Shown here piece after piece: positions 16,756 through 24,712 of a DNA stretch of 64,000 nucleotides; position 1 is the first letter of the stretch; every line of letters begins with the position of its first letter. The stretch is from NCBI RefSeq assembly GCF_900100625.1, contig NZ_FMTY01000003.1:131424-195423 (forward strand), read 5' to 3'. Position numbers and translations under genes: made by a program. This DNA is from Flavobacterium saliperosum (lineage in GTDB: Bacteria; Bacteroidota; Bacteroidia; Flavobacteriales; Flavobacteriaceae). The notes beneath the pieces were generated by a model. That model did not search any database and was not told the DNA's origin. It saw only the letters and a program-made list of their open reading frames with translations.

Positions 16756-17490
16756 TTATCTGAAAATGCCATTGTTTTTCATGGCTTCCGTAACGGGAAG
16801 GAAATCTTTAATCCTTATTTTTTTGGAAAAAGCTTCAATGTGTGTTTTGTGGTGCGCATCCGATCCTGTAAAATCAATCATTCCTTTTTTTAATAATTTT
16901 TCGGCTGCTTCCGTTACATCAGGCCCATAATACCCCATCGTGGATAAAAGGTTCAGCTGAAAAAGACAGCCTGCTTTTTTTAGTTTTTTATACTCGGGAA
17001 AATTGTGATGAAAAAAAGCATAGCGCTCCGGATGTGCCAGTACAGGAGTATAACCCGCCAGCTGTAATTTGAAAAGGATATCGTATAGTTGTATCGGGGG
17101 ATTGAGATAGGACATCTCCACCAAAACATAGTTGCCTTTTAATGTTAACAGTGGTTCGGATTGGAAAAGTGTCACAAAACTTTCATTCATCATGTATTCC
17201 GAAGCCACTTGTAAACCGATCTTTTCACTCAAATCAGGGGAAATTGCGCTTACTTCCCGGTGTTTTTCCAAAATGCTTGCCCTTGAGTTGTCCCAAACAT
17301 GTTCAATGGTGTGTGGGGTGGTAATGCATTTGGAAAAACGCATGTCCAGCATGGATTGCATGAGAAAATTGGAGTCTTCGATTGTTTTTGCCCCGTCATC
17401 GATTCCGAATAAAACATGGGAGTGAATGTCGACATACTCGTCGGGAATCAGGTCTTTTAAGACGGGTTTGGCTTTTAAAAATGATAACAT
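16756..17490 (-). CDS. CpsB/YwqE-type PHP-fold tyrosine phosphatase
   Basis: A protein of 244 residues. The PHP-family metal ligands are visible in order: D-I-H-S-H-V (residues ~21-26), G-I-D-D-G-A, T-P-H-T (near 60), V-E-M-S-Y, L-A-H-P-E-R-Y (near 155) and S-D-A-H-H near 210. The family members are Mn-dependent phosphatases that dephosphorylate bacterial tyrosine kinases and so tune polymer length and export. The gene faces the Wzc-like gene, and only the orphan cassette separates them. A promoter motif sits directly before the ATG. Confidence 0.92.
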   Translation of the reverse strand: MLSFLKAKPVLKDLIPDEYVDIHSHVLFGIDDGAKTIEDSNFLMQSMLDMRFSKCITTPHTIEHVWDNSRASILEKHREVSAISPDLSEKIGLQVASEYMMNESFVTLFQSEPLLTLKGNYVLVEMSYLNPPIQLYDILFKLQLAGYTPVLAHPERYAFFHHNFPEYKKLKKAGCLFQLNLLSTMGYYGPDVTEAAEKLLKKGMIDFTGSDAHHKTHIEAFSKKIRIKDFLPVTEAMKNNGIFR

Positions 17491-17494
17491 GGTG

Positions 17495-17502
17495 CAAAGG
17501 TA
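17495..17502 (-). promoter_or_regulatory. TAnnTTTG promoter motif giving a leaderless or near-leaderless transcript
   Basis: On the minus strand the sequence reads TACCTTTGCACCATG, so the -7 motif ends four bases before the start codon of the CpsB-like gene. With a usual spacing the transcript would begin at or within a base or two of the ATG. Confidence 0.6.
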
Positions 17503-17651
17503 CGCTTTTTTGGAACTTCATAAAGGCACGAATTGCGTAATCCTTCGAGGAAAATACGAATCGTCAGACCAATAATGTACAAAAGGTTCGTTAAAAAAGA
17601 GGTAAAGAAATCGGTGATGCGCAACGGTGCATTAAAGCGAGGTGTCTAACA

Positions 17652-18050
17652 TTAATTTTCGGTCAGGCTTTGCAGAAATTCCACCGTTATCGGTTTGCTT
17701 GTAAATAATCGAATGCTTTCGTCAATTTTGGCTTTGTGGATGTAATAATCATCCACAGTGGTTGAAACGATGCACAATTCGCAATGATTAACCACCGCTT
17801 CAGGTAAAAGTCTGAACATGTTTATGAAATCGAAACCATCCATCAGCGGCATGTAAATATCCAGAAAAATAAGTTCCGGTAACATGTGTAAATCGTTTTG
17901 GTTTTCCACTAAATATTGTAAGGCTAATTCGGCTGAATTAAATTCGAGTACTTCGGTTGCCAAGTTAGTATTGCCGATTAGTTTGGCTGTAATGTAACAG
18001 TCAAATTCATTGTCGTCAATAACCATCACTTTTTTAAATCGTGGTGCCAT
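17652..18050 (-). CDS. Single-domain response regulator (CheY-like receiver)
   Basis: A protein of 132 residues that is nothing but a receiver domain. It has the acidic pair in V-M-V-I-D-D-N-E, the phospho-acceptor Asp in L-I-F-L-D-I-Y-M-P-L-M-D-G, the Ser/Thr in I-V-S-T-T and the Lys in T-S-K-P. It probably relays phosphate or acts by protein contact. It is transcribed away from the polysaccharide locus with the other signalling genes up to 22.4 kb, but with its own gap of 60 bases after the LytTR gene. Confidence 0.92.
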   Translation of the reverse strand: MAPRFKKVMVIDDNEFDCYITAKLIGNTNLATEVLEFNSAELALQYLVENQNDLHMLPELIFLDIYMPLMDGFDFINMFRLLPEAVVNHCELCIVSTTVDDYYIHKAKIDESIRLFTSKPITVEFLQSLTEN

Positions 18051-18110
18051 AAATTTGTTTTATTTAATGTTGTAAAAGTATGGTAATCTTGCGAAAATCA
18101 TTAAAAAACT

Positions 18111-18866
18111 TTACAATTTAATAAATTTGATGAACTCTTCCTGTCTTCTTTTCGCGATAGGAAGTGTCATACCATTGGTAAACTCACAATAAAAGCCTTC
18201 TTTCTTAGAAATTTTCACAACATGCTTGATGTTTATGATATAAGAATGATGGATTCTAAAGAAAAAATTCTCACTTAGGATGCCGTTATATTCCCCTAGA
18301 TTACGACTAGACAGTACTTTCGTACCGCTGGTTAACATGAATTCGGTATATTTTCCTTCCGCTTTGCAGAAAATAATATCTTCGATTTTTAACAATTCTA
18401 TCTTATCAATAGAGGCTACCGCAATATATTCGTTGTTTTTGTGCTGGGCATTTATGGAATCAATTTGTTGTAATTTCTGATTCTGAAAGCTGATTTCCAT
18501 TTCTATAGTCTTAATCACTTTATAGATAGAAATGATAATTGTATTGAAATCTAAGGGTTTTAAAAGGAAATCAACCGCATTGCATTTAAAGGCATCATAT
18601 GCTTTTTGAGGGTCTTCGGACATTAAAATGAATTTCGGAGTATTAAAATCCAAGTCGGTTATCCGTTTTAGGTTGCTTAGATTTTCGGAATTGGCATTTA
18701 AAAATAGCAATTCGGGTTTGTGAAGCTTTATTAGTTCCAAACCGGAGGCAATATCTTCTACCGTTTTAATAATGTTTAGGATTAAAGAATTGTCTTCACC
18801 AAATTTATTTAAAATTTGTGCAGTTTCTATATCGTTTTCAATTACGATGGCGTTTACTATTCTCAT
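18111..18866 (-). CDS. LytTR-family DNA-binding regulator with an unphosphorylatable receiver
   Basis: A protein of 251 residues. The N-terminal receiver keeps the fold (V-I-E-N-D-I-E, I-L-M-S-E-D, F-L-L-K-P-L-D), but the acceptor position reads L-L-F-L-N-A-N, so Asn replaces Asp (codon AAT; GAT would restore it). The C-terminal LytTR domain (about 150-251) is complete, with I-E-D-I-I-F-C-K-A-E-G-K-Y-T and F-F-R-I-H-H-S-Y-I-I-N. Such proteins bind direct repeats upstream of targets. Its activity is probably set by protein partners or expression and not by Asp phosphorylation. It lies in a group of kinases and receivers. Confidence 0.88.
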   Translation of the reverse strand: MRIVNAIVIENDIETAQILNKFGEDNSLILNIIKTVEDIASGLELIKLHKPELLFLNANSENLSNLKRITDLDFNTPKFILMSEDPQKAYDAFKCNAVDFLLKPLDFNTIIISIYKVIKTIEMEISFQNQKLQQIDSINAQHKNNEYIAVASIDKIELLKIEDIIFCKAEGKYTEFMLTSGTKVLSSRNLGEYNGILSENFFFRIHHSYIINIKHVVKISKKEGFYCEFTNGMTLPIAKRRQEEFIKFIKL

Positions 18867-18904
18867 GTTCGTTTTTCCAAGCCGTTACGCTTTTGTGATG
18901 TTCT

Positions 18905-18912
18905 CAAATTTA
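18905..18912 (-). promoter_or_regulatory. TAnnTTTG promoter motif before the LytTR gene
   Basis: On the minus strand TAAATTTG fits the -7 consensus, 38 bases upstream of ATG 18866. The 245 bases between the LytTR gene and the next receiver gene hold nothing else that I can support. Confidence 0.45.
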
Positions 18913-19111
18913 CAAAAAGAAATTTGTGTTTTGTGTAATTTTTTAAGGAACACATTTTTCTTTCCGTAAAGGAATGAGACATAATCGGGTAGGCTGAGGC
19001 TGAGAAAATCTTATTGTGGAACTGATTTCTTTTTTGTTCCTTATGACCGAGTGGATTAGCAGTTTCCGTTGCGGTTCATCAAGTGGCTTGTTTTTCCAAA
19101 AAGAGAATTGC

Positions 19112-19501
19112 TTACAGTTTAGGGAGAAGTTTCTCTATTTTTTCTTTTGTAAGCGGTTTTTCGATAAAATCATGAACGTACTTGGACTTCAAGGCCTTGT
19201 TTATATCGTAGGGATCGATGGAAGAGCTCAGCATGTAAATTGTGCTCAAAACCTTTACGGAAGGAGGGAATTTTTCAAAACGCTCTAAAAATTCAAAGCC
19301 GTCTACTTTAGGCATTTTTATATCGAGCAGAATGATGTCGGGGATTGCAGACGGATTATCCATTGAGCTAAAAATGTACTCCAAACCTTCCTCTGCAGAT
19401 TCCAAAGCAATAATGGTATTTACAGGCATGTGGTTTTTAACTACCTCAGAGGCAATTAAACGGTCAAACATTGAGTCGTCTATAATTAATATTGTTTTCA
19501 G
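19112..19501 (-). CDS. Single-domain response regulator, probably with a CTG start
   Basis: The first ATG (19471) lies inside the domain, after the acidic pair, and would remove the first beta strand. Reading further upstream in frame gives L-K-T-I-L-I-I-D-D-S-M-F-D-R, exactly the usual start of such a receiver with Leu (CTG, 19499-19501) where Met is expected. An in-frame stop lies four codons further up. The rest is canonical: I-I-L-L-D-I-K-M-P-K-V-D-G with acceptor Asp, M-L-S-S-S and I-E-K-P-L-T. Length is then about 129 residues. It lies 57 bases downstream of the TPR/dimerisation-domain gene, its likely partner. A sequencing error at the start codon is the main alternative. Confidence 0.75.
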   Translation of the reverse strand: MKTILIIDDSMFDRLIASEVVKNHMPVNTIIALESAEEGLEYIFSSMDNPSAIPDIILLDIKMPKVDGFEFLERFEKFPPSVKVLSTIYMLSSSIDPYDINKALKSKYVHDFIEKPLTKEKIEKLLPKL

Positions 19502-19558
19502 TACAGTGAATTTTTAGTTCGTTATGTTGAGTGCCTTCTTTTTTCATCGTTTCGGATT

Positions 19559-21082
19559 TTAAAGGCTTGAGTTCTTGGTTATTTTAATTACAATTTCGTC
19601 TAATTTTAATGCCAGTTCCTCAATTCCCTCCAAAAGTTTATTTTTTGAAAGATCTTCCGCAGGTCTTTCTTTTAAAAGCGCTGTTAGTCCCAATATACTT
19701 GCAATTGGTCCACGAATATCGTGCGATTGTATTTGCTTTATTTCAGACAAAATTTGGTTGTGTTTTTTCTGTTTTTGGAGAAAACTCCGAATAACAAATG
19801 CAAAAGTAATCACTAAAATGGAAATAATCAACGAATAGAACAACGTTTTCTTCTCCGACTTCAGGCGTATGATTTCGAGCTCTTTGTTTTTAATGACCAG
19901 ATCTTTTTCCTTAAGGGATTTTGCCCGTTCCGTTTCCAGTATGGAGAGTTTCTGGTTGGCTTCCACCGTTTTTAAGGAATCGGAAAGATCGGTTTTTTCC
20001 TGTAAGGCTTCAAAAGCTTTTTTGTAATCTCTCTGAAGGGAATAGGCTTCGGTAAGGATTTGCGAAAATTCCATTTTTGGCGCAATAAAGCCAATACTGT
20101 CACAAATACGTATGGCTTCTTCGGTGTTTTTTATCGCGTTTTGTAATAAAGTCAGATCTGATTGATCGGATTCTTTGTATAATTCCAAATAAATACTGCC
20201 AATATTTCCCCTGTTTACCGCAATAGAATTTTTCATGTTGAGTTTTTCACTCATTTCGAGCGATCTCTTCATGTAAGTCAGGGCCTTTTTGTTTTGTTTT
20301 TGTTTCGAATATACGTTTCCGATATTGGTAAGGTTGATGAGTTCGGAATTCTTATTGCCCAATTCCTGATTGATTTCAAGAGCTTTTTTGAGGTATTCCA
20401 AAGCTTTCGGATAATTTTCTATATCCATTTCCACGCGAGACATATTACCCATGCAGCGTGCCAAATCGGTTTTTAAACCGTATGATTTAAAAATTTCCAA
20501 GACCTGCATATAATACGTTTTGGCTTTTTTTAAATTCTTGAGTTCATAGTGAATGTTTGCTATATTTTCCAGTACGATACCTTTGTTTCGGTATTCTTTA
20601 CTTTGGTCGTATACCGTTAGGGCACTGAAGCTGTACTCTAATGCCGCATCATAGTTTCCTTGTCGCAGATAAATTTGCGAAAGATTGGAATATACGGCCG
20701 CCAGTGATTTTTTGTTATTTAACGTTTTGTATATTTCGATTGCTTTTTTATTGTATTCGATTCCTTTTTCGGCATTCGACGCGGCTAAATGGTTTACCGC
20801 CATCATGGCCATAGCGGCCGCCTGCCGATTTTTTAAATTCAAATCGGTCGCTAATTTGTATGCTTTGTCGGCGTATTCAAGTCCTTTGGCAGGGTCGTGG
20901 TTTGCATACGCAAGGCTGATTTTTTCCAGTAAGATTACGCGGCTGCTGTCTTTAGGGGATTTTTTAAACAAGTTATTTAAAGAATCGATGTATTTTGTTT
21001 GGGGATTGGTCTGTGAAAAAACCATCATCTGAAACAATGTCAGCATTAACGTTGCCGTTATCTTTAATTTGCATAGATTCAT
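19559..21082 (-). CDS. TPR-repeat membrane protein with histidine-kinase dimerisation domain but no ATPase domain
   Basis: A protein of 507 residues. A signal peptide ends at about M-V-F-S-Q (residue 24). Tetratricopeptide repeats fill about 30-370 (many Y-x2-A-L-E-Y and A-L-E-x-N-Q-E-L-G-N-K units). A coiled coil follows, then a membrane helix (about 425-445) and a cytoplasmic dimerisation helix pair with Q-S-H-D-I-R-G-P-I-A-S-I-L-G-L. The protein then stops at I-T-K-N-S-S-L, with no N, G1, F or G2 box. Full TPR kinases of this type carry another 110-130 residues. It may be a phosphotransfer or decoy partner, and the receiver gene just downstream is the obvious target. Confidence 0.87.
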   Translation of the reverse strand: MNLCKLKITATLMLTLFQMMVFSQTNPQTKYIDSLNNLFKKSPKDSSRVILLEKISLAYANHDPAKGLEYADKAYKLATDLNLKNRQAAAMAMMAVNHLAASNAEKGIEYNKKAIEIYKTLNNKKSLAAVYSNLSQIYLRQGNYDAALEYSFSALTVYDQSKEYRNKGIVLENIANIHYELKNLKKAKTYYMQVLEIFKSYGLKTDLARCMGNMSRVEMDIENYPKALEYLKKALEINQELGNKNSELINLTNIGNVYSKQKQNKKALTYMKRSLEMSEKLNMKNSIAVNRGNIGSIYLELYKESDQSDLTLLQNAIKNTEEAIRICDSIGFIAPKMEFSQILTEAYSLQRDYKKAFEALQEKTDLSDSLKTVEANQKLSILETERAKSLKEKDLVIKNKELEIIRLKSEKKTLFYSLIISILVITFAFVIRSFLQKQKKHNQILSEIKQIQSHDIRGPIASILGLTALLKERPAEDLSKNKLLEGIEELALKLDEIVIKITKNSSL

Positions 21083-21215
21083 AGTTTTTCATTTTAGGTG
21101 GAATGTTACTAACGGCAAAATACCAAATTATTGCTAATTATTAACCTTGGTTATTAAAAATTAACATTAATTTTATTTTATTAACACAATAGATGATTGA
21201 ATATCAGTAACAAAG

Positions 21216-22406
21216 CTATTTTGGTATCGTGAAGGTAAAGACACTGCCTTTGTTTTTTTCTGATGTAACCCGGATGGTTCCTTTCAGTGTTTCAATTATT
21301 TTTTTACAAGCCGCCAGACCTAAACCACTGCCGCTGAATTCGGATTGATTGTGAAGGCGTTTAAAAGGTTCAAAAATGATAGCAAGGTTTTCTTGTTCAA
21401 TTCCAATTCCGTTGTCTTTTATTTCAAATATCCACTCAGTATCATTCCCTTTACAGCTGAGTTCTATTTTTGGAGTTTTCTCTCCTGATTGGTATTTTAA
21501 AGCATTGGCAATCAGATTTTGGAAAATTATGGTTAATGCTATTGCTGATGATGTGACTGTTGGCAATTCCGAAAGCAGTAATTCGGGTCGATTGGAGGTG
21601 TATCCTTTGGTTAACCCATAAAAAATATCACTTACCAGTTCTTCCGTGTTAACCGTTTCGTTGTGGGCATGCGTCATATAACTTTTGGCATAATCGAGTA
21701 AATCGAGAACGAGTTTATCCATGCGTTGCACGTTCTCGAAAATGAAATCAAAATATTGCCTGTCTTTTTCATCCCATAATGTATCATTTTTACTTTCCAG
21801 GAGTTTTAAAAAGGAGTTAACGCCTCTTAACGGAGAACGTAAATCATGCGCCGCTATAAAGGCGAATTCTTCCATAACTTTGGAATGGCCTTCCAGTTTT
21901 CTTCGGTAGGCTTCCAGTAAAAAATTCTTTTTCCGTAATTCAAGCAAATAAACGACTTGCTTGGCTAAGCTTTTCATAGCTGCTCTTTGCATGTCGGTTA
22001 ACTCCTGAATTTCGGTATTGATAATACTTAAGGAGCCAAATGGAATGCCGTCTTCGGATATCAGCGGAACACCAAAATAGAATACTATTTTCCGACCTTC
22101 CATTACCATTGGATGATCTTTAAAACGAGCATCGGCACGAAGGTCTTTGATTTCAAAAAATGCTTCACCCGAGTTAATGGTATGTTTACAGATGGATTGC
22201 TCAATCGGTGTCTGATCGACGTCGATTCCGTAATGCGATTTGAAAAATTGACGGTGCTTATCGACCAGTGTTATCAATGCTATTGGGGCGTTGCAAATGG
22301 ATGCGGCCATAGCAGTTATGTCGTCATACATTTGTTCCGGTAAAGTGTCGAAAATTTTATATTCCTCCAGAAGTTTTAAACGTAAAATTTCATTTTCTTT
22401 CCACAT
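21216..22406 (-). CDS. GAF-domain sensor histidine kinase
   Basis: A soluble protein of 396 residues. A GAF domain occupies about 20-165 (T-L-V-D-K-H-R-Q-F-F-K-S-H-Y-G and F-Y-F-G-V-P-L-I-S are typical of this subgroup). A short helix leads to the dimerisation domain with the phospho-acceptor His in A-A-H-D-L-R-S-P-L-R-G (near 188). The ATPase domain follows with N-L-I-A-N-A-L-K-Y, D-N-G-I-G-I, F-E-P-F-K-R-L-H and G-S-G-L-G-L-A. All catalytic boxes are present. No output domain exists, so it must phosphorylate separate receivers such as those at 17.7 or 19.1 kb. Confidence 0.93.
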   Translation of the reverse strand: MWKENEILRLKLLEEYKIFDTLPEQMYDDITAMAASICNAPIALITLVDKHRQFFKSHYGIDVDQTPIEQSICKHTINSGEAFFEIKDLRADARFKDHPMVMEGRKIVFYFGVPLISEDGIPFGSLSIINTEIQELTDMQRAAMKSLAKQVVYLLELRKKNFLLEAYRRKLEGHSKVMEEFAFIAAHDLRSPLRGVNSFLKLLESKNDTLWDEKDRQYFDFIFENVQRMDKLVLDLLDYAKSYMTHAHNETVNTEELVSDIFYGLTKGYTSNRPELLLSELPTVTSSAIALTIIFQNLIANALKYQSGEKTPKIELSCKGNDTEWIFEIKDNGIGIEQENLAIIFEPFKRLHNQSEFSGSGLGLAACKKIIETLKGTIRVTSEKNKGSVFTFTIPK

Positions 22407-22761
22407 GGTTTGTCTAAATGTAAGGGATAGTTTTTATGCAGAAACATTTTTAAGCTATCCGTTTTTCTGCAAGATAGTAAAAAAATAGGCCTTCTCAAAA
22501 GCAAAAAAGTATGCTAATAATCTTATTGTTTGAAAAAATGATGGTTTTGATTATTGTTTTTTTGTTTGATTTGTTCAAATTCGTTTTGAGTTATCGCACG
22601 TGTTTCTTTTTGTTTCACCTTGTTAAAGAGCCTGATTTATCCCTGCTTTTTGAAACGTTTCCCTGTATGGCCACCGTATTGAAAATCGAACACGTTTAGT
22701 CGCTGCATTTACTGTATATCCGGTGCTTAAAAGGTTTTCATAAGTATGAGACTGATATTTT
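22407..22761. other. Intergenic stretch without a gene; interleaved inverted repeats near its left end
   Basis: No credible gene in 355 bases; short frames here lack codon character. At 22425-22471, just upstream of the GAF kinase, two inverted repeats interleave: GGATAG (22425) with CTATCC (22455), and TGCAGAAA (22437) with TTTCTGCA (22464). In RNA these are either alternative hairpins or an H-type pseudoknot in the leader of the kinase transcript. Confidence 0.4.
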
Positions 22762-24702
22762 CTAGTTAGACAGTATGATGAATTCACTTCTACGGTTAAC
22801 CCGGTGTTCTTCTTCACTGCATACTGTTCCGTCTTTACATTGGTTTAGGGGTTGTGTTTCGCCTAGTCCTTTGTAACGGAGTCTTTTTTCGGGGATTCCT
22901 TTGTTTATCAGCCATTCCATTGTTGCTTTGGCTCTTTTTTCGGATAAAGTCAGATTGTAATTTTTTGAAGCGCGACTGTCTGTGTGGGATCGGATTTCAA
23001 GACTTAAGGAAGGAAACTCCTGAAGGATAACGAACAATAGCGCTAATTTTTCTTCGGCCTTGCGGGTTATTTCCCATTTGTCCAAATCGAAATGGATGTC
23101 TTCGATTTCGAATGCTTTTGCGAGATCTTTTCCGGTTTTAATACTGTGCTGTTGTTTGGTTAAAGAAGAATTGTGAACAAAAGATGCCGAAACCTTGTCG
23201 ATGTTTATGTGCTGTTCCTGCGTTTGGTATTTTTGAGCTTCTGCGCGTATGAAAATGTCTTTATGTTGGGATGTGGCCTGCCATTTATAGTTTCCAAGAG
23301 TATCCGTTATGATGGATTTTATTTTTATGTATTCATCGTTGAATACGGATACGATAGCCTGAGAAATACCAACGCCTGTTTCTCTGTCGGTTATCTGCCC
23401 GGAGAGCTGCACCAAGGTATCGTTAGTGCTATTGTCTTTTTTTGTGAATTTGTAAATGTCGTCGTGTCCTTTGCCACCCGGTCGGTTTGACGAAATGAAA
23501 CCGTAGTTTCCGCCCGGCGCTTCCGTATAGGCAAAGTCATCGTCATTGCTGTTAAAAGGTGTGCCTAAATTTTCAACATTGGCGAAGAAGCCGTCCAAAG
23601 AGTTTTGTGTGGCTTTGAACAGGTCCAGTCCCCCTATGCCCGGATGTCCGTCTGAAGCGAAAAAGAGTTGGCCTTTTTGAGTGATGTATGGAAAGGATTC
23701 ACGTCCTTCGGTATTTACTGATTTTCCTAAATTAACGGGTGTGCCATAGCTTCCGTCTTCTTTTATGGCTACCATAAAAATATCCGATTGGCCTAAGGTA
23801 CCCGGTCTGTCTGATACAAAGTACAGTGTTTTTTCATCGTTGCTTAAAGCCGGATGCGCGCAATTGAATTCGGAACTGTTAAAGGGCAACTCGGTTATGT
23901 TGTCCCAACGGCCCTTGTTAAGGGTGGCTTTGTAAATTTTCAGCAAAATGCCATTCGTTTTGTTTCCGCCTTTTCTTTTGTCGTCCGAATTGTTACGCGT
24001 AAAATAGATTGTTGTGCCGTCTTTCGTGAAAACCGCTGTTGACTCATTGTGTTTTGAGTTTATCAACGCATCAAAATTCCGGATATTTTCCCCTAATTGA
24101 TTTTCTGAAACCATAGTTGCGCTGTATAAGTCGGAGAATGGCTGTTTTGTCCATTGGTGTATTTGAGTTGTCTGATTTTGATTTTTCCGACTACTTGTAA
24201 AAATCAACTCTCCGTTAAAGAACGTGGTGCCATATTCGCTGTATTCGGTGTTAATACCCGCATCTGTCATTACATATTCGTTATGGTTTTTAACGGACGC
24301 ATCTGTGGAAGCCTGTTCTCGGAATCGGATGGCTCTGGAGTCGTTGTTTTTTATTTCCGAAAACTTCGAAAGATATTCATTTGCTTTTTGTTGTTCGCCA
24401 ACGGATTTCAGGGATTGTGCATATCTGAAATAGTATTCAGGATCAATAGGAGTTGTTGCTTCCAAAGCTTTTGCATACCATTTATTAGCCATCGGATACA
24501 CCGCATTAAAATAGTAGGCATCTCCCAATTTTTGATAAATTTCATTGGAGCCATATCCTTTCAGAACCGCTTTTTCGTATATTTTCACTACATCCATGTA
24601 AGCAAGGTTCTCAAAAGCACCATCGGTTTTTTTTAATAGTGTTTGTTGTGAGATTGCTACTGCTGATGTCAGTAAAAGAATAAAGAGATAGTTTTTTTTC
24701 AT
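22762..24702 (-). CDS. PD40/OmpA-family outer-membrane-associated protein of the adhesin operon
   Basis: A protein of 646 residues from the ATG that gives a clean signal peptide (M-K-K-N-Y-L-F-I-L-L-L-T-S); the 20-codon upstream extension overlaps the spacer and is unlikely. Residues ~20-130 look TPR-like. About 180-430 hold PD40-type blades (T-L-Y-F-V-S-D-R-P-G, Q-L-F-F-A-S-D-G-H-P-G, Y-G-F-I-S-S-N-R-P-G-G). A carboxypeptidase-regulatory-like beta domain follows, then a C-terminal OmpA domain (D-I-H-F-D-L-D-K and R-S-H-T-D-S-R, L-S-E-K-R-A) that binds peptidoglycan. It is last in the operon after the PorP/SprF-like gene. The trio is a standard set around T9SS-secreted adhesins, where this member is thought to anchor the complex. 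Confidence 0.9.
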   Translation of the reverse strand: MKKNYLFILLLTSAVAISQQTLLKKTDGAFENLAYMDVVKIYEKAVLKGYGSNEIYQKLGDAYYFNAVYPMANKWYAKALEATTPIDPEYYFRYAQSLKSVGEQQKANEYLSKFSEIKNNDSRAIRFREQASTDASVKNHNEYVMTDAGINTEYSEYGTTFFNGELIFTSSRKNQNQTTQIHQWTKQPFSDLYSATMVSENQLGENIRNFDALINSKHNESTAVFTKDGTTIYFTRNNSDDKRKGGNKTNGILLKIYKATLNKGRWDNITELPFNSSEFNCAHPALSNDEKTLYFVSDRPGTLGQSDIFMVAIKEDGSYGTPVNLGKSVNTEGRESFPYITQKGQLFFASDGHPGIGGLDLFKATQNSLDGFFANVENLGTPFNSNDDDFAYTEAPGGNYGFISSNRPGGKGHDDIYKFTKKDNSTNDTLVQLSGQITDRETGVGISQAIVSVFNDEYIKIKSIITDTLGNYKWQATSQHKDIFIRAEAQKYQTQEQHINIDKVSASFVHNSSLTKQQHSIKTGKDLAKAFEIEDIHFDLDKWEITRKAEEKLALLFVILQEFPSLSLEIRSHTDSRASKNYNLTLSEKRAKATMEWLINKGIPEKRLRYKGLGETQPLNQCKDGTVCSEEEHRVNRRSEFIILSN

Positions 24703-24712
24703 GTGTAAAGGA

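Noticed and set aside
16724..16930. 68-codon + frame starting in the inverted repeat
   Set aside because: Runs antisense through the CpsB-like phosphatase gene.
19545..19547. ATG 19547 as start of the receiver gene
   Set aside because: It is out of frame with the receiver and needs a frameshift; CTG 19501 gives the expected N-terminus without one.
22511..22699. 62-codon hydrophobic frame on the + strand in the intergenic region
   Set aside because: Low-complexity Phe/Leu-rich translation of T-rich DNA, no start context, no neighbour in the same direction.
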